From NCBI RefSeq assembly GCF_030014955.1, contig NZ_JAGRPV010000001.1, forward strand, positions 5,890,001 to 5,954,000: DNA of 64,000 nt. Direction: 5' to 3'. The notes under the pieces are model-generated. The model was not told where the DNA came from and searched no databases. It worked only from the letters and a program-made list of their open reading frames with translations. The position numbers and the translations under genes are program-made. Positions 42,843-50,676 of the stretch are shown one piece after another (positions within the stretch are counted from its first letter, which is position 1; each line of letters begins with the position of its first letter). The stretch comes from Cohnella hashimotonis. Its GTDB lineage: Bacteria; Bacillota; Bacilli; Paenibacillales; Paenibacillaceae.

Positions 42843-43979
42843 CTACGCTCCGTTTGTCTCCCGCAGCCGAATCAGCTTGCCCGCGCCCGGTTCGAGGCGG
42901 ATCGTCACCGAAGGCGCCTGATCAAAGACAATAATCGATTCGGCCTGATTATCGTGACTGAGGTTGACCACGAACAACGAATCGGGCTCCCCGTCGGCGG
43001 AGAAGCAGCCCGCGACGACCGGGTCCCCTTCCAGCCCGGCCACCGGTCCGAAGGACGGCAACACGCGCTCGACGCCGTCCGGAATCTCCCCGCGCACGAG
43101 AATGCCTTCCGGCCGCAAAGACTGCAGCACCTGACCGACGACGGCCAGCTCTTCGTTGATTCGCTTGACGCGGTCGTACTGTTCGGTTCTGGAGCCGTCC
43201 TTGCGGATGAGCGCTTCCCCGAACGTCTCGTTGTTCCAATCGTCGGGCGACCAGTAGGTGAAGTATTGGATTCCCACGGCGCCGAAGGCGAGACTCAGAT
43301 TGACCTGCCAACGCAGCTCCGCTTCATTCGGTTCCCTGTATTTGCCGTTGAACGACAGCGTCTGAATGAAAAGCCAAAACGGCACGTCGTGCCGGCGGCA
43401 CGCTTCGCTAATCGACCATAGGTTCGCAAAGTAGTCCGGTTTGTTCTTATTCATGAGCAAAGGATAATGGTCGTACGACAACACTTTCGGCTTAAACGTG
43501 CTGAGGAATCGCTCCACATAATCCGCGTATGTATCCGTTCCCCACATCGGCGGCTTCGCATAGGTGGGCAGCAAATTGACGTACGCCAGGCCGTCGGGCA
43601 CATGCGCGTAATAGTTGTCGGCAAGCGCGGCCAACCGTTCGAATTCTTCGGCGCCCGGTTCGTCGAAGAATAAGTGCCCCATATAGGCGGGATGCGCGGA
43701 ATAAGGAGCGACGAGCGGTCCCATTTCCGATAACTCGGACAATGCCAGGTTTTTTACTCGCGGATCGCTGACCAGGTACTTGAGGCCGTTCGCCTCGGCG
43801 CAATCGAGCGCCTTGATCACCGTCTCTTCGCCATCCTCGATTTCCCTGAATCCGATTACAAAAGTAAACCCGCCGTCGCGGATCTCCTTGTATCGCTCGA
43901 CGGAAATCTCGGATGCCGGAGGCGGCACCCACATTCCGACCGGAAAAGTTTGCGCGCCGACAAAATCAGCTTTGCTCAT
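42843..43979 (-). CDS. TIM-barrel glycosidase-like protein
   Basis: A 378-residue protein without signal peptide. The ATG at 43979 follows GGGGGAAC. The pattern is that of a GH-A-type (beta/alpha)8 barrel: VERYKEIRDGGFTFVIGF, the strand end GHLFFDEPGAEEF with acidic Asp-Glu, LSYDHYPLL, FWLFIQTLSF, and GIQYFTYWSPDDWNNETFG. A small beta domain closes the chain. DEP and the YWSPDD segment are the likely active-site elements. I cannot assign a numbered family. It is the last of three genes with two SIS-domain proteins, so it probably handles a cytosolic glycoside that feeds that sugar pathway. Confidence 0.7.
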   Translation of the reverse strand: MSKADFVGAQTFPVGMWVPPPASEISVERYKEIRDGGFTFVIGFREIEDGEETVIKALDCAEANGLKYLVSDPRVKNLALSELSEMGPLVAPYSAHPAYMGHLFFDEPGAEEFERLAALADNYYAHVPDGLAYVNLLPTYAKPPMWGTDTYADYVERFLSTFKPKVLSYDHYPLLMNKNKPDYFANLWSISEACRRHDVPFWLFIQTLSFNGKYREPNEAELRWQVNLSLAFGAVGIQYFTYWSPDDWNNETFGEALIRKDGSRTEQYDRVKRINEELAVVGQVLQSLRPEGILVRGEIPDGVERVLPSFGPVAGLEGDPVVAGCFSADGEPDSLFVVNLSHDNQAESIIVFDQAPSVTIRLEPGAGKLIRLRETNGA

Positions 43980-43995
43980 GCCCCGTTCCCCCTGC

Positions 43996-44736
43996 CTACA
44001 TATAGTGGATTTGCGACCTGTACTGCGCAAGCAGCGCCCGGTTGTAATCGTCCCCGCCGTCCCGATTGCCCGACATGAACACCGGCGGCGTCATGCCCCG
44101 TTCGACCAGCAGCCGCAGCGTCTCCGAGATGACCGCGTGCATCATCGTAATGCCGGTAACCGTGGAGATCGCGCCTGTCTTGACCGGCAGTCCCGCGATA
44201 TCCAGCACCGCGTCCCCTTCCGGGCACATCAGATCCAAGACGAGATCCGCGACCTCGAACAGGCGAAGCCCGCTGGCATGCCGGCTCGTTACGGCCCCGG
44301 AGTATGCCATCGAAGTCAACGCGACGACGGATATGCCCCGGTCCCGCGCCCATACGGCCATCTCGACGGGAACGTCGTTGCGTCCGGACACCGAAGCGAT
44401 AAACAGGACGTCCCCCGCCCGGATCGGCGAGCCGGACAATACCGCTTCGGCGATGCCCGATATTCGTTCATATTGGCTCGTGAGCGTGACCGGACGAACG
44501 TCCAAAGTCATGCCCGGCAGCAGGATCGGATTCATGAGCAGAAACCCGCCGGCCCGGTAATACACCTCCTGGGCGAAGATGCTGGAGTGGCTGCAGCCGG
44601 TAATGTAAATCGACCGCCCGTCCGCCACCTTGTCCGCGAGCAGCGCCGCGACGGCGGTCATCGCCTCGCGCTGCTCGCTTTGAATCCGCCGTACCGCCTC
44701 GGTTACGCACTCGCAGTATTCCGCGATCGGGTCCAT
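43996..44736 (-). CDS. SIS-domain sugar-phosphate isomerase-like protein
   Basis: A 246-residue SIS-domain protein. The phosphosugar-binding motif lies in SIYITGCSHSSIFAQEVYYRAGG and VLFIASVSGRNDVPVEMA, the serine-rich loops that hold the phosphate. The C-terminal half carries SIVALTSMAYSGAV-type strands. A homologue of the next gene upstream, with which it overlaps almost completely in domain design; the two could form a heterodimer. The gene pair lies divergent from a DeoR regulator and a sugar kinase. Conversion or deamination of an amino-sugar phosphate is a reasonable but unproven role. Confidence 0.82.
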   Translation of the reverse strand: MDPIAEYCECVTEAVRRIQSEQREAMTAVAALLADKVADGRSIYITGCSHSSIFAQEVYYRAGGFLLMNPILLPGMTLDVRPVTLTSQYERISGIAEAVLSGSPIRAGDVLFIASVSGRNDVPVEMAVWARDRGISVVALTSMAYSGAVTSRHASGLRLFEVADLVLDLMCPEGDAVLDIAGLPVKTGAISTVTGITMMHAVISETLRLLVERGMTPPVFMSGNRDGGDDYNRALLAQYRSQIHYM

Positions 44737-44737
44737 C

Positions 44738-45493
44738 TCAATGTCCCGTCTCTTGGTAGCGCAGCATCTGCGTTTCGTTAAACTTGTCGCTGCCGGGGTT
44801 ATTGATCGACTTGAGCACGGTCGGCTTGATCCCCCGCTCCAGCAGCAGTTGGACCGTCCTGGCTTCGATCGCCCACATGATGACGGCCGAAGAGATGCCC
44901 GAAGCCGGACAGATCGGCGCGTCCATGTCCGGCACCTCGATCATGGCGTCCAGCGCGGGCGCGCAGTTGTCGATCGCCAGGTCGGCCAGCTCGAACAGCC
45001 TTTTGCCGGTGGAGTGATCGCTCTTCAACAGCCGCGAGTAAGTCAGGCTCGTCAGCGCGATGACCGTGACGCCCAGCTGCCGGGCTTCGAACGCGAGATC
45101 CACGGGAAATACGGTCTTGCCCGATACGCTCCCGATGACAAGAACATCGCCGGGCTGGACGTTGCTCGACTTTAACGCATACCTCATCAGACCTTCGAGG
45201 CTGCGGTCCTTCTCCCCGTCCTCGGGACGCTTGCGGACATCGTTGTCGATCTCGAACTTCATGGAGAGCCGCTTGAAGCTGTACAGCCCGCCCGCTCTAT
45301 CGATCAATTCGCTGTCCAGCATGTGACCGGTGTCGAATACATGAAGACCACTTCCCCGCTCGACCGCATCGGCGATAATGGCCGACGCCTGATCGATGAC
45401 CCGGCTTTGCGTTTGCTCCACACGCTGAATTAATTCGTTAATCTTCTGAAAGTAGACTTGCTTGAGATCGAACGGTTGTGCAAGGATAACCAT
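44738..45493 (-). CDS. SIS-domain sugar-phosphate isomerase-like protein
   Basis: A 251-residue SIS-domain protein and paralogue of the gene that follows after one base. Segments: GLHVFDTGHMLDSELIDRAGG, DVLVIGSVSGKTVFPVDLAFEARQLGVTVIALTSLTYS and LFELADLAIDNCAP. The TGH in place of the usual GxGxS-type loop is shared with its paralogue (TGCSHSS), so both belong to a distinct SIS subgroup. The ATG at 45493 follows GGGGAGG closely; in-frame codons further upstream lack a site. First gene of the operon driven by the promoter at 45567-45596. Confidence 0.82.
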   Translation of the reverse strand: MVILAQPFDLKQVYFQKINELIQRVEQTQSRVIDQASAIIADAVERGSGLHVFDTGHMLDSELIDRAGGLYSFKRLSMKFEIDNDVRKRPEDGEKDRSLEGLMRYALKSSNVQPGDVLVIGSVSGKTVFPVDLAFEARQLGVTVIALTSLTYSRLLKSDHSTGKRLFELADLAIDNCAPALDAMIEVPDMDAPICPASGISSAVIMWAIEARTVQLLLERGIKPTVLKSINNPGSDKFNETQMLRYQETGH

Positions 45494-45566
45494 GCGCCTC
45501 CCCGGAATAGAGTAACAGTTCGGAATACGCCAAACCTTTCGATTTCTTTCGATCATTTATTATTTT

Positions 45567-45596
45567 ATTATATTTCCCTGATTTTACACCTGTCAA
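45567..45596 (-). promoter_or_regulatory. Strong sigma-A promoter of the SIS operon
   Basis: The minus strand reads TTGACA (45591-45596), an 18-base spacer, then TATAAT (45567-45572). Both boxes are perfect consensus. The direct repeat CGAAAG-AAAT-CGAAAG lies just downstream of it. Confidence 0.85.
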
Positions 45597-45612
45597 TTTA
45601 TATATTTATTTC

Positions 45613-45656
45613 ATCATTCATTGTGGATCGCAAGCTTTTGATATAAAATCATTCAT
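45613..45656 (+). promoter_or_regulatory. DeoR-gene promoter flanked by direct repeats
   Basis: TTGTGG (45621-45626), a 17-base spacer and TAAAAT (45644-45649) form a likely promoter. Identical 9-base copies of ATCATTCAT at 45613-45621 and 45648-45656 flank it 35 bases apart and may be operator halves for the DeoR protein. Confidence 0.45.
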
Positions 45657-45697
45657 AAATCCGTCCGTATATCGCAACACGCAAGGAGAGATCGCCG

Positions 45698-46462
45698 ATG
45701 TTCGCTTCGCAAAGAAGAGACGAGATCTATAAGCTGGCCCAGGATCGTCAATTCATCTCGGTTGCCGAACTCAGCAGCATGTACCAGGTATCCGAAGTCA
45801 CCATCCGGTCCGACCTCAAGCTGCTCGAGCAGCAGGGTAAGATTACGAAAAACTACGGTGGCGCGTCCATCCTGAGGGAAGACGTGCAGCCGCTTTCCAC
45901 GACATCTCAATTATTGAGCGACATCAAGGCGGCGATCGCGCACGAGGCATCCGCTTTGATCGAAGAAGGCGACAGCCTCTTCCTCGATTCCAGTTCGACG
46001 ACCATTCTAATGGCGGACGCGATTGCCCGGATGAGCAACGTGACGGTCATTACCAACTCGATCCCGATCTTCGACAAGCTGAAGGAATACCGCAACGGAA
46101 CGGTGATCGGCATCGCCGGTACCCTGAGTCCGTACACGCAGTCGTTCGTCGGCCCATTCGCCGAAGAGATGATAGCCAAGCTCAGGGTAAGCAAAGCCTT
46201 CATCGCGCCGAAGGGTCTTCTGCCGGAAGGGCTGCGGGATACGAGCGTGCAGGAGGCGGCCATTCGCAACAAAATGATCGCGTCCGCCGATAAGGTTGTC
46301 GTGCTCGCGGACCATAGCAAATTCAACAACGAGAACGTTGTCTTCAGCATCAGCAGCTTCGACAAGGTTCGGCACGTGGTAACGGATCAAACGCCGATCG
46401 AGCCGTTCATCCACTTTTTTCAGCAGAAGGGCATTGAGGTTCGGGTCGCTAACCTGACTTAG
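45698..46462 (+). CDS. DeoR/GlpR-family transcriptional regulator
   Basis: A 254-residue repressor of the DeoR/GlpR family. The N-terminal helix-turn-helix FISVAELSSMYQVSEVTIRSDLKLLEQQG is followed by the conserved NYGGAS turn. The C-terminal sugar-phosphate-sensing domain has LFLDSSSTTILMADAI, VITNSIPI, and the late VVLADHSKF motif. GCAAGGAGAG precedes the ATG. It is divergent from the SIS operon and followed after 18 bases by the BadF-type kinase gene. By family habit it should repress this cluster until a phosphorylated sugar intermediate appears. Confidence 0.92.
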   Translation: MFASQRRDEIYKLAQDRQFISVAELSSMYQVSEVTIRSDLKLLEQQGKITKNYGGASILREDVQPLSTTSQLLSDIKAAIAHEASALIEEGDSLFLDSSSTTILMADAIARMSNVTVITNSIPIFDKLKEYRNGTVIGIAGTLSPYTQSFVGPFAEEMIAKLRVSKAFIAPKGLLPEGLRDTSVQEAAIRNKMIASADKVVVLADHSKFNNENVVFSISSFDKVRHVVTDQTPIEPFIHFFQQKGIEVRVANLT

Positions 46463-46480
46463 GCGGAGGATGGATGGCCG

Positions 46481-47455
46481 ATGAGATATATCGCGTCTTT
46501 GGATGGGGGCGGCACCAAGCTGAGCTGCCTGATCGCCGACGAACGAGGGAAGCTTGCGGGGCGGGCGACCGCGGGATCGACGAACTCGCAGTTCGATACC
46601 GTCGACGAGATCCGGTCGGCCATCCGCTCGGGGCTGACCCGCGCGCTGGAGTCCGCGGGCATCGCAGCTTCGGACCTCTCGGCAATTTATACCGCGATGC
46701 CCGTTCTTCAGGCAGAGATCGTCGAACGAGCGCTGGACACCCTTGCCGGCGGGAATACGGCCGTTCATATCTCGGACGAATTCACGCTGTCCCTGTTCGG
46801 CGCTATTCAGGAGCGGTACGGGAGCCTCGCGCTGGCGGGCACCGGATCGTTTGCCGGCGTGCGCAATCAGGACGGCTTTTCGGCTGTCGGCGGTTGGGGC
46901 GCCATGATCGGAGACGAAGGCTCGGGGACGTATATCGGCCAGCAGGCGTTGGCAGCTTGTTCGCTCATGGCGGACGGGCGCGGACCGTCCACGGTGTTAC
47001 TGGAGCGAATTTTGCGCCTGTGGAATGCGCCCCGCCTGCTGGACGTCATGATTATGCTCTATGCGGCGAAGCTGAACGCGCAGCGCAAGCTCGTCGCCTC
47101 TCTCTGCCCGCTCGTCGGACAGTGCGCCGCCGAGGGCGACCAAGTGGCCGCTCGGATTCTGGAGGATGCTGCCGGACAACTTGCCGACCAGATGGTGCAC
47201 TTGATCGGGAAGACAAGCGCGCAAGACTTGCCGCTAACGGTATCGGGCGGAGTCTGGAAGTCCAGTCCGCTGCTGTTCCGCTCGTTCGGCCGGCGCGTCA
47301 AGGAACGCTACCCGGACATCGCCCTGATCCCGCCCAAGTTCGACCCCGTCGTCGGTGGCATCTTGCTCGGGCTGGAGGCGCTTGGCATGGATGTCCGGCA
47401 GTTGGCGGATGCTTCGTATGACGACTTCGCATTTCCCATTCTGCCATTGGATTAA
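46481..47455 (+). CDS. BadF/BadG-type sugar kinase (N-acetylglucosamine-kinase-like)
   Basis: A 324-residue ASKHA-fold kinase of the BadF/BadG/BcrA/BcrD ATPase family, the group that includes eukaryotic and bacterial N-acetylglucosamine kinases. The phosphate-1 loop is IASLDGGGTKLSCLI, the phosphate-2/adenosine region LALAGTGSFAGVRN, and GGWGAMIGDEGSGTYIG is the diagnostic hinge. Length is normal. It follows the DeoR gene by 18 bases in the same operon. With two SIS proteins and a TIM-barrel protein divergent from it, the cluster looks like a catabolic route for an amino sugar or its glycoside. Confidence 0.88.
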   Translation: MRYIASLDGGGTKLSCLIADERGKLAGRATAGSTNSQFDTVDEIRSAIRSGLTRALESAGIAASDLSAIYTAMPVLQAEIVERALDTLAGGNTAVHISDEFTLSLFGAIQERYGSLALAGTGSFAGVRNQDGFSAVGGWGAMIGDEGSGTYIGQQALAACSLMADGRGPSTVLLERILRLWNAPRLLDVMIMLYAAKLNAQRKLVASLCPLVGQCAAEGDQVAARILEDAAGQLADQMVHLIGKTSAQDLPLTVSGGVWKSSPLLFRSFGRRVKERYPDIALIPPKFDPVVGGILLGLEALGMDVRQLADASYDDFAFPILPLD

Positions 47456-47457
47456 CG

Positions 47458-47577
47458 GTCTCCCGTCTGTCTCCCGTCTGTCTCCCGTCTGTCTCCCGTC
47501 TGTCTCCCGTCTGTCTCCCGTCTGTCTCCCGTCTGTCTCCCGTCTGTCTCCCGTCTGTCTCCCGTCTGTCTCCCGTC
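47458..47577. repeat. 11-bp tandem repeat, about 11 units
   Basis: GTCTCCCGTCT repeats almost perfectly from three bases after the kinase stop to 47577, filling the space between two convergent genes. Eleven is not a multiple of three and the unit lacks stops, so both strands appear open; no protein is inferred. Confidence 0.93.
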
Positions 47578-47603
47578 GATCTGCATGCGATTGCGGGAAC
47601 CGC

Positions 47604-48524
47604 CTACCACGCTTCATCCCCTCCGGACATTCTCGCCTGTACCGTGCGGGCGTATTCGGACGGACTCATGCCGACTTCCTTCTTGAACGCCCGAGAGAAA
47701 TAATGAAGGCTCGCATAGCCCAGCTTAACCGCAATTTCGGACATATTGTACGATTCTTCCCGGATCATCGCCTTGGCCCGTTCCATCCGCATCCGTGTCA
47801 CGTACTCCATAACGGGAACGCCCGCAAGCCTGCGAAAGACCCCCTGGAGCCGGGCCCTCCCGATGAAAAACGCGCCGCAAATCGTTGCAACGGCGAGCTT
47901 GTCATGCAGATTGGCCCGGATGAAGGCAACGATGTCGCGGTACAGCCGCTCGTCGCCGTTCTCGAGCGTCGCCGGGCGCAGGACGGCGGGTGACGCTCGA
48001 TTCTCCTCCATCACCCGCAGCAGGCGGATCAGAAAGATTTCCAGATAACCGCGCAGCAGCTGCTCGCTGCCCGTCTTGGGGCGTTCCAGCCGCTTCAGCG
48101 GATAAGTAAACGGGAAGCAAAACGTATGCCGCGCTTCGCCGATGATCTGCGCGAGCAGCTCCCGTTCCGTTTCTCCGAGCCGGAGCACCTTGTTTTCAAA
48201 CAGCTTCATCGCCGCGGAACCGCAATCGAAGGTGATGACGATCGCATTAAGCGCCAAGCCTTCGACCGCACGGAACTCGTGGAACTCGTTGGGCTTGTGG
48301 AAAATGATCTCGCCCTGCCGCAGCGTATGCTTGACCCCGTCTGCGCCGGCTACGATCTCTCCCCGATCCAGATACAGCAGCTCCCAAAAGTCGTGCTTCT
48401 CTCCGCCGAACCGGAAGTTTTTCCCGAGCTCCAGATAGTACAGCGTAATCAGCCGATTTACGGTGATCAGCTGCCTCAGCTGCGTGCGTTGATAACGACG
48501 GACGCCTTCCTCTGCAATCGCCAA
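47604..48524 (-). CDS. AraC-family regulator with cupin sensor domain
   Basis: A regulator of about 306 residues. The N-terminal half is a cupin-type ligand domain (DFWELLYLDRGEIV, LRQGEIIFHKPNEFHEF). The C-terminal half is a double AraC helix-turn-helix: KLAVATICGAFFIGRARLQGVFRRLAG and MSEIAVKLGYASLHYFSRAFKKEVGMSPSEYAR. The start is set at TTG 48524, nine bases after GGGAGG; a TTG at 48545 has no room for that site. It is divergent from the Gfo/Idh/MocA dehydrogenase gene, 129 bases apart, and probably controls it. The first helix-turn-helix unit is atypical (GAFFIGRARLQ). Confidence 0.88.
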   Translation of the reverse strand: MAIAEEGVRRYQRTQLRQLITVNRLITLYYLELGKNFRFGGEKHDFWELLYLDRGEIVAGADGVKHTLRQGEIIFHKPNEFHEFRAVEGLALNAIVITFDCGSAAMKLFENKVLRLGETERELLAQIIGEARHTFCFPFTYPLKRLERPKTGSEQLLRGYLEIFLIRLLRVMEENRASPAVLRPATLENGDERLYRDIVAFIRANLHDKLAVATICGAFFIGRARLQGVFRRLAGVPVMEYVTRMRMERAKAMIREESYNMSEIAVKLGYASLHYFSRAFKKEVGMSPSEYARTVQARMSGGDEAW

Positions 48525-48653
48525 CTTGCCATACCTCCCGCTCAAGCTGCTTATAGATCAAATCGCGGTGCGCATTGTGTAAATCCAAAAGCCTGGAATG
48601 CTTCTATACTACGAGCATACGAACGATTCAACAAGCCAAAGGGAGTGTCGAAC

Positions 48654-49769
48654 ATGAATATCGGCGTCATCGGCTACGGGCTCAGAGCCCGGCATATGGT
48701 GCAGGTCATGCTGAAGGAGGATCCCTCGTGCCGTCTCGTCGCGGTTGTCGATCCGAGGCGCGAAGAACGCGACCAGGACGCCGGCTTCCGGTATTACGCA
48801 ACGGTCGAAGATATGCTCCGGGATGCGCACGTCGACGGTATCGTCATTGGCACTCGCTGCTCGCTGCACGTGGAAATGGCGCTTAAAGTGCTGCCGACAG
48901 GCATCCCGCTGTTTCTGGAAAAACCGGTTGCGACAACGCTATCCGATCTGCTGCGCCTGAAGGCCGCCCACGAAGCATCGGACTGTCCGGTCGTCGTGTC
49001 GTTCCCGCTGCGCGTGACGACCATCGTCAACACCGTGAAGGAAATCGTGGATTCCGGCAAGATCGGCACCGTAGAGCATGTGCAGGCCATTAACAATGTC
49101 CCGTACGGCGGCGTCTATTTTCATTCCTGGTACCGCGATCCTTCGCTGACGGGCGGTCTGTTTCTGCAAAAAGCCACGCACGATTTCGATTATATCAATG
49201 CCGTGCTGGGCGCGTCGCCGGTCGAAGTGAGCGCGATGACGTCCAAGCAGGTATTCAGGGGAGACAAGCCCGCCGGCTTGAAATGCGTCGATTGCGAAGA
49301 AAACCGGACTTGCCCGGAAAGCACGGCGTTTCTGCCCCAAGCGGATGCCTGGCCGCATTGCTGCTTTGCGGAGGATACCGGCAACGAAGACTCGGCGAGC
49401 GCGCTGCTGCGCTATCCCTCGGGCATGCATGCCTCCTATTCGCAAAACTTTTTTGCGCGCCGCGGGGCCGGCGCCCGGGGTGCGCGGTTTTTGGGCTACA
49501 AAGGAACGGTTGAGTTTGACTTTACGACCGGCAGGATTAAGGTATTCATGCATCATACGCCCCGCGTGGAGACTTACGAGTTCGAAAACGACGACGGCCA
49601 CTTCGGCGGCGACAACGTGCTGGCCCGCAACTTTATCGGCATGATGGCCGGCAAGGAGCGGCCGATGTCGACGCTCGAAGACGGCCTGCTCAGCGCGCTG
49701 TCCTGTCTCAAGGCGACGGAGTCGGCCGCCACCGGGCAGTTCCGCGCCATCGGCTGGGACCGGCTATGA
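48654..49769 (+). CDS. Gfo/Idh/MocA-family oxidoreductase
   Basis: A 371-residue NAD(P)-dependent dehydrogenase. The Rossmann start MNIGVIGYGLRARHMV, the EKP motif in PLFLEKPVATT, and the central HDFDYINAVLG identify the family. The ATG at 48654 follows GGGAGTG. A Cys-rich loop (KCVDCEENRTCPES and HCCFAED) lies near 204-235, a feature of one branch of the family. Substrates in this family are cyclic polyols and sugars. It stands alone on the plus strand, divergent from the AraC regulator. No terminator hairpin was found after it. Confidence 0.9.
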   Translation: MNIGVIGYGLRARHMVQVMLKEDPSCRLVAVVDPRREERDQDAGFRYYATVEDMLRDAHVDGIVIGTRCSLHVEMALKVLPTGIPLFLEKPVATTLSDLLRLKAAHEASDCPVVVSFPLRVTTIVNTVKEIVDSGKIGTVEHVQAINNVPYGGVYFHSWYRDPSLTGGLFLQKATHDFDYINAVLGASPVEVSAMTSKQVFRGDKPAGLKCVDCEENRTCPESTAFLPQADAWPHCCFAEDTGNEDSASALLRYPSGMHASYSQNFFARRGAGARGARFLGYKGTVEFDFTTGRIKVFMHHTPRVETYEFENDDGHFGGDNVLARNFIGMMAGKERPMSTLEDGLLSALSCLKATESAATGQFRAIGWDRL

Positions 49770-49782
49770 GAATCGATGCGCA

Positions 49783-49832
49783 CCTCGCGTTTACCTCCTC
49801 GCGTTTACCTCCTCGCGGTACCTCCTCGCATC
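49783..49832. repeat. Short direct repeats CCTCGCGTTTA
   Basis: Three to four imperfect copies of a 14-15 base unit (CCTCGCGTTTACCT and variants) start right after the dehydrogenase stop. Together with repeat copy C and the 18-bp repeat they fill the 492-base gene-free interval 49770-50261. Confidence 0.6.
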
Positions 49833-49839
49833 GTGGCTT

Positions 49840-50032
49840 CGCCGAAATGCCTGCAAATATACATGTATTTGGGCCGATAGCTCCCCTTTTGGACAGGATA
49901 GATGCAAATACGCAGTTATTTTCCTCGGTCAGGCGAATTTCCGGCTTTCCGCTCTGAATTACCTGCATATTTGCAGGCATTTCATCGAGCAGCGTTGGTC
50001 GGTAGAAAATACATGTACCCATGCAGGTTTTT
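49840..50032. repeat. Dispersed structured repeat, copy C (CTGCA class)
   Basis: CTGCA-register motifs lie at 49851, 49902 (ATGCA) and 49963, with the reverse motif ATACATG at 50009. Spacings 51, 61 and 46 equal those of copies A and B. In this copy the reverse arm has ATACATGTA rather than ATAGATG, and the first motif carries the matching TACATGTAT, so pairing is kept despite the change. Confidence 0.75.
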
Positions 50033-50100
50033 GACCCGCAAAGCTTCCGCATCCGAAAAGGTCCGGCGCGCCAATGGCGCGCTTGCCTGCCTACGAATCG

Positions 50101-50187
50101 CCGCCTCCCAAGCCATTGCCGCCTCCCAAGCCATTGCCGCTTCCCGAGCCATTGCCGCCTTCCGAGCCATTGCCGCTTCCCGGCCAT
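50101..50187. repeat. 18-bp tandem repeat, 5 units
   Basis: Units of consensus CCGCCTCCCAAGCCATTG start at 50101, 50119, 50137, 50155 and 50173 (last partial). The 18-base length keeps all frames open, yielding Ala-rich or Trp/Gly/Arg-rich translations that I do not accept as genes. Confidence 0.85.
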
Positions 50188-50261
50188 AGCGCCTCCCGGG
50201 TCAGAAAGGAAAGCACGTACAAAAAGGAACGCCCAAACAAGGAAGTCCTCCCACCTTTTCG

Positions 50262-50525
50262 TTAACTCTTCGTCAAACTGTCCACGACGTTGTCCACGAC
50301 ATATTGCAGCTCGGCCTCCAGCGAGATCGGATCGCTGTAGATGAAGCCCCGGGTTTCGTTTCGGTACACGCGGCCGTTTTTCACGGCGGACTGGTTGTTC
50401 CAGAACGAATCCTGGAACACAGGCTCCGGTTCCTCGCTTCCCTTCCGGCCGCTGATGAAGATATAATCGCCGGCATATTCGGACAGCAGCTTCAGCATCG
50501 GCATAGCCCAGCCCGCGCCCCCAAA
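50262..50525 (-). pseudogene. 3' remnant of an iron-siderophore binding-protein gene
   Basis: About 87 residues resemble the C-terminal end of a periplasmic siderophore-binding protein (FecB/FhuD type): MLKLLSEYAGDYIFISG, PVFQDSFWNNQSAVKNGRVYRNE, and a final SLEAELQYVVDNVVDSLTK. The start of the domain is missing. Upstream of about 50525 the frame runs on into sequence unrelated to the family, with no signal peptide and no ribosome site. The remainder of the gene is not in the window. It lies beside repeats, which may have mediated the deletion. Confidence 0.7.
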
Positions 50526-50676
50526 ATCGCAAAAATGCTTGAAATAACAGGACTGCAACGCCAAGTTGACAAGACGCAACCGCCAGTCGCTAGCTTGCGG
50601 AAAAGGCGCTTTATACAATTTTTAAAGGCTGACTTGCGGAAGTTCAGCACACTTAACCGGAATCGGGAGGATAACC

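Noticed and set aside
47234..47617. RETDGRQTGD-type repetitive peptide
   Set aside because: Produced by the 11-bp array in the intergenic gap and antisense to the kinase end.
48126..48653. N-terminal extension of the Gfo/Idh/MocA gene
   Set aside because: The upstream part is antisense to the AraC gene; the Rossmann start MNIGVIGYG with GGGAGTG at 48654 is clear.
50074..50265. Pro/Leu-rich open frame
   Set aside because: Arises from the 18-bp tandem repeat; no start context.
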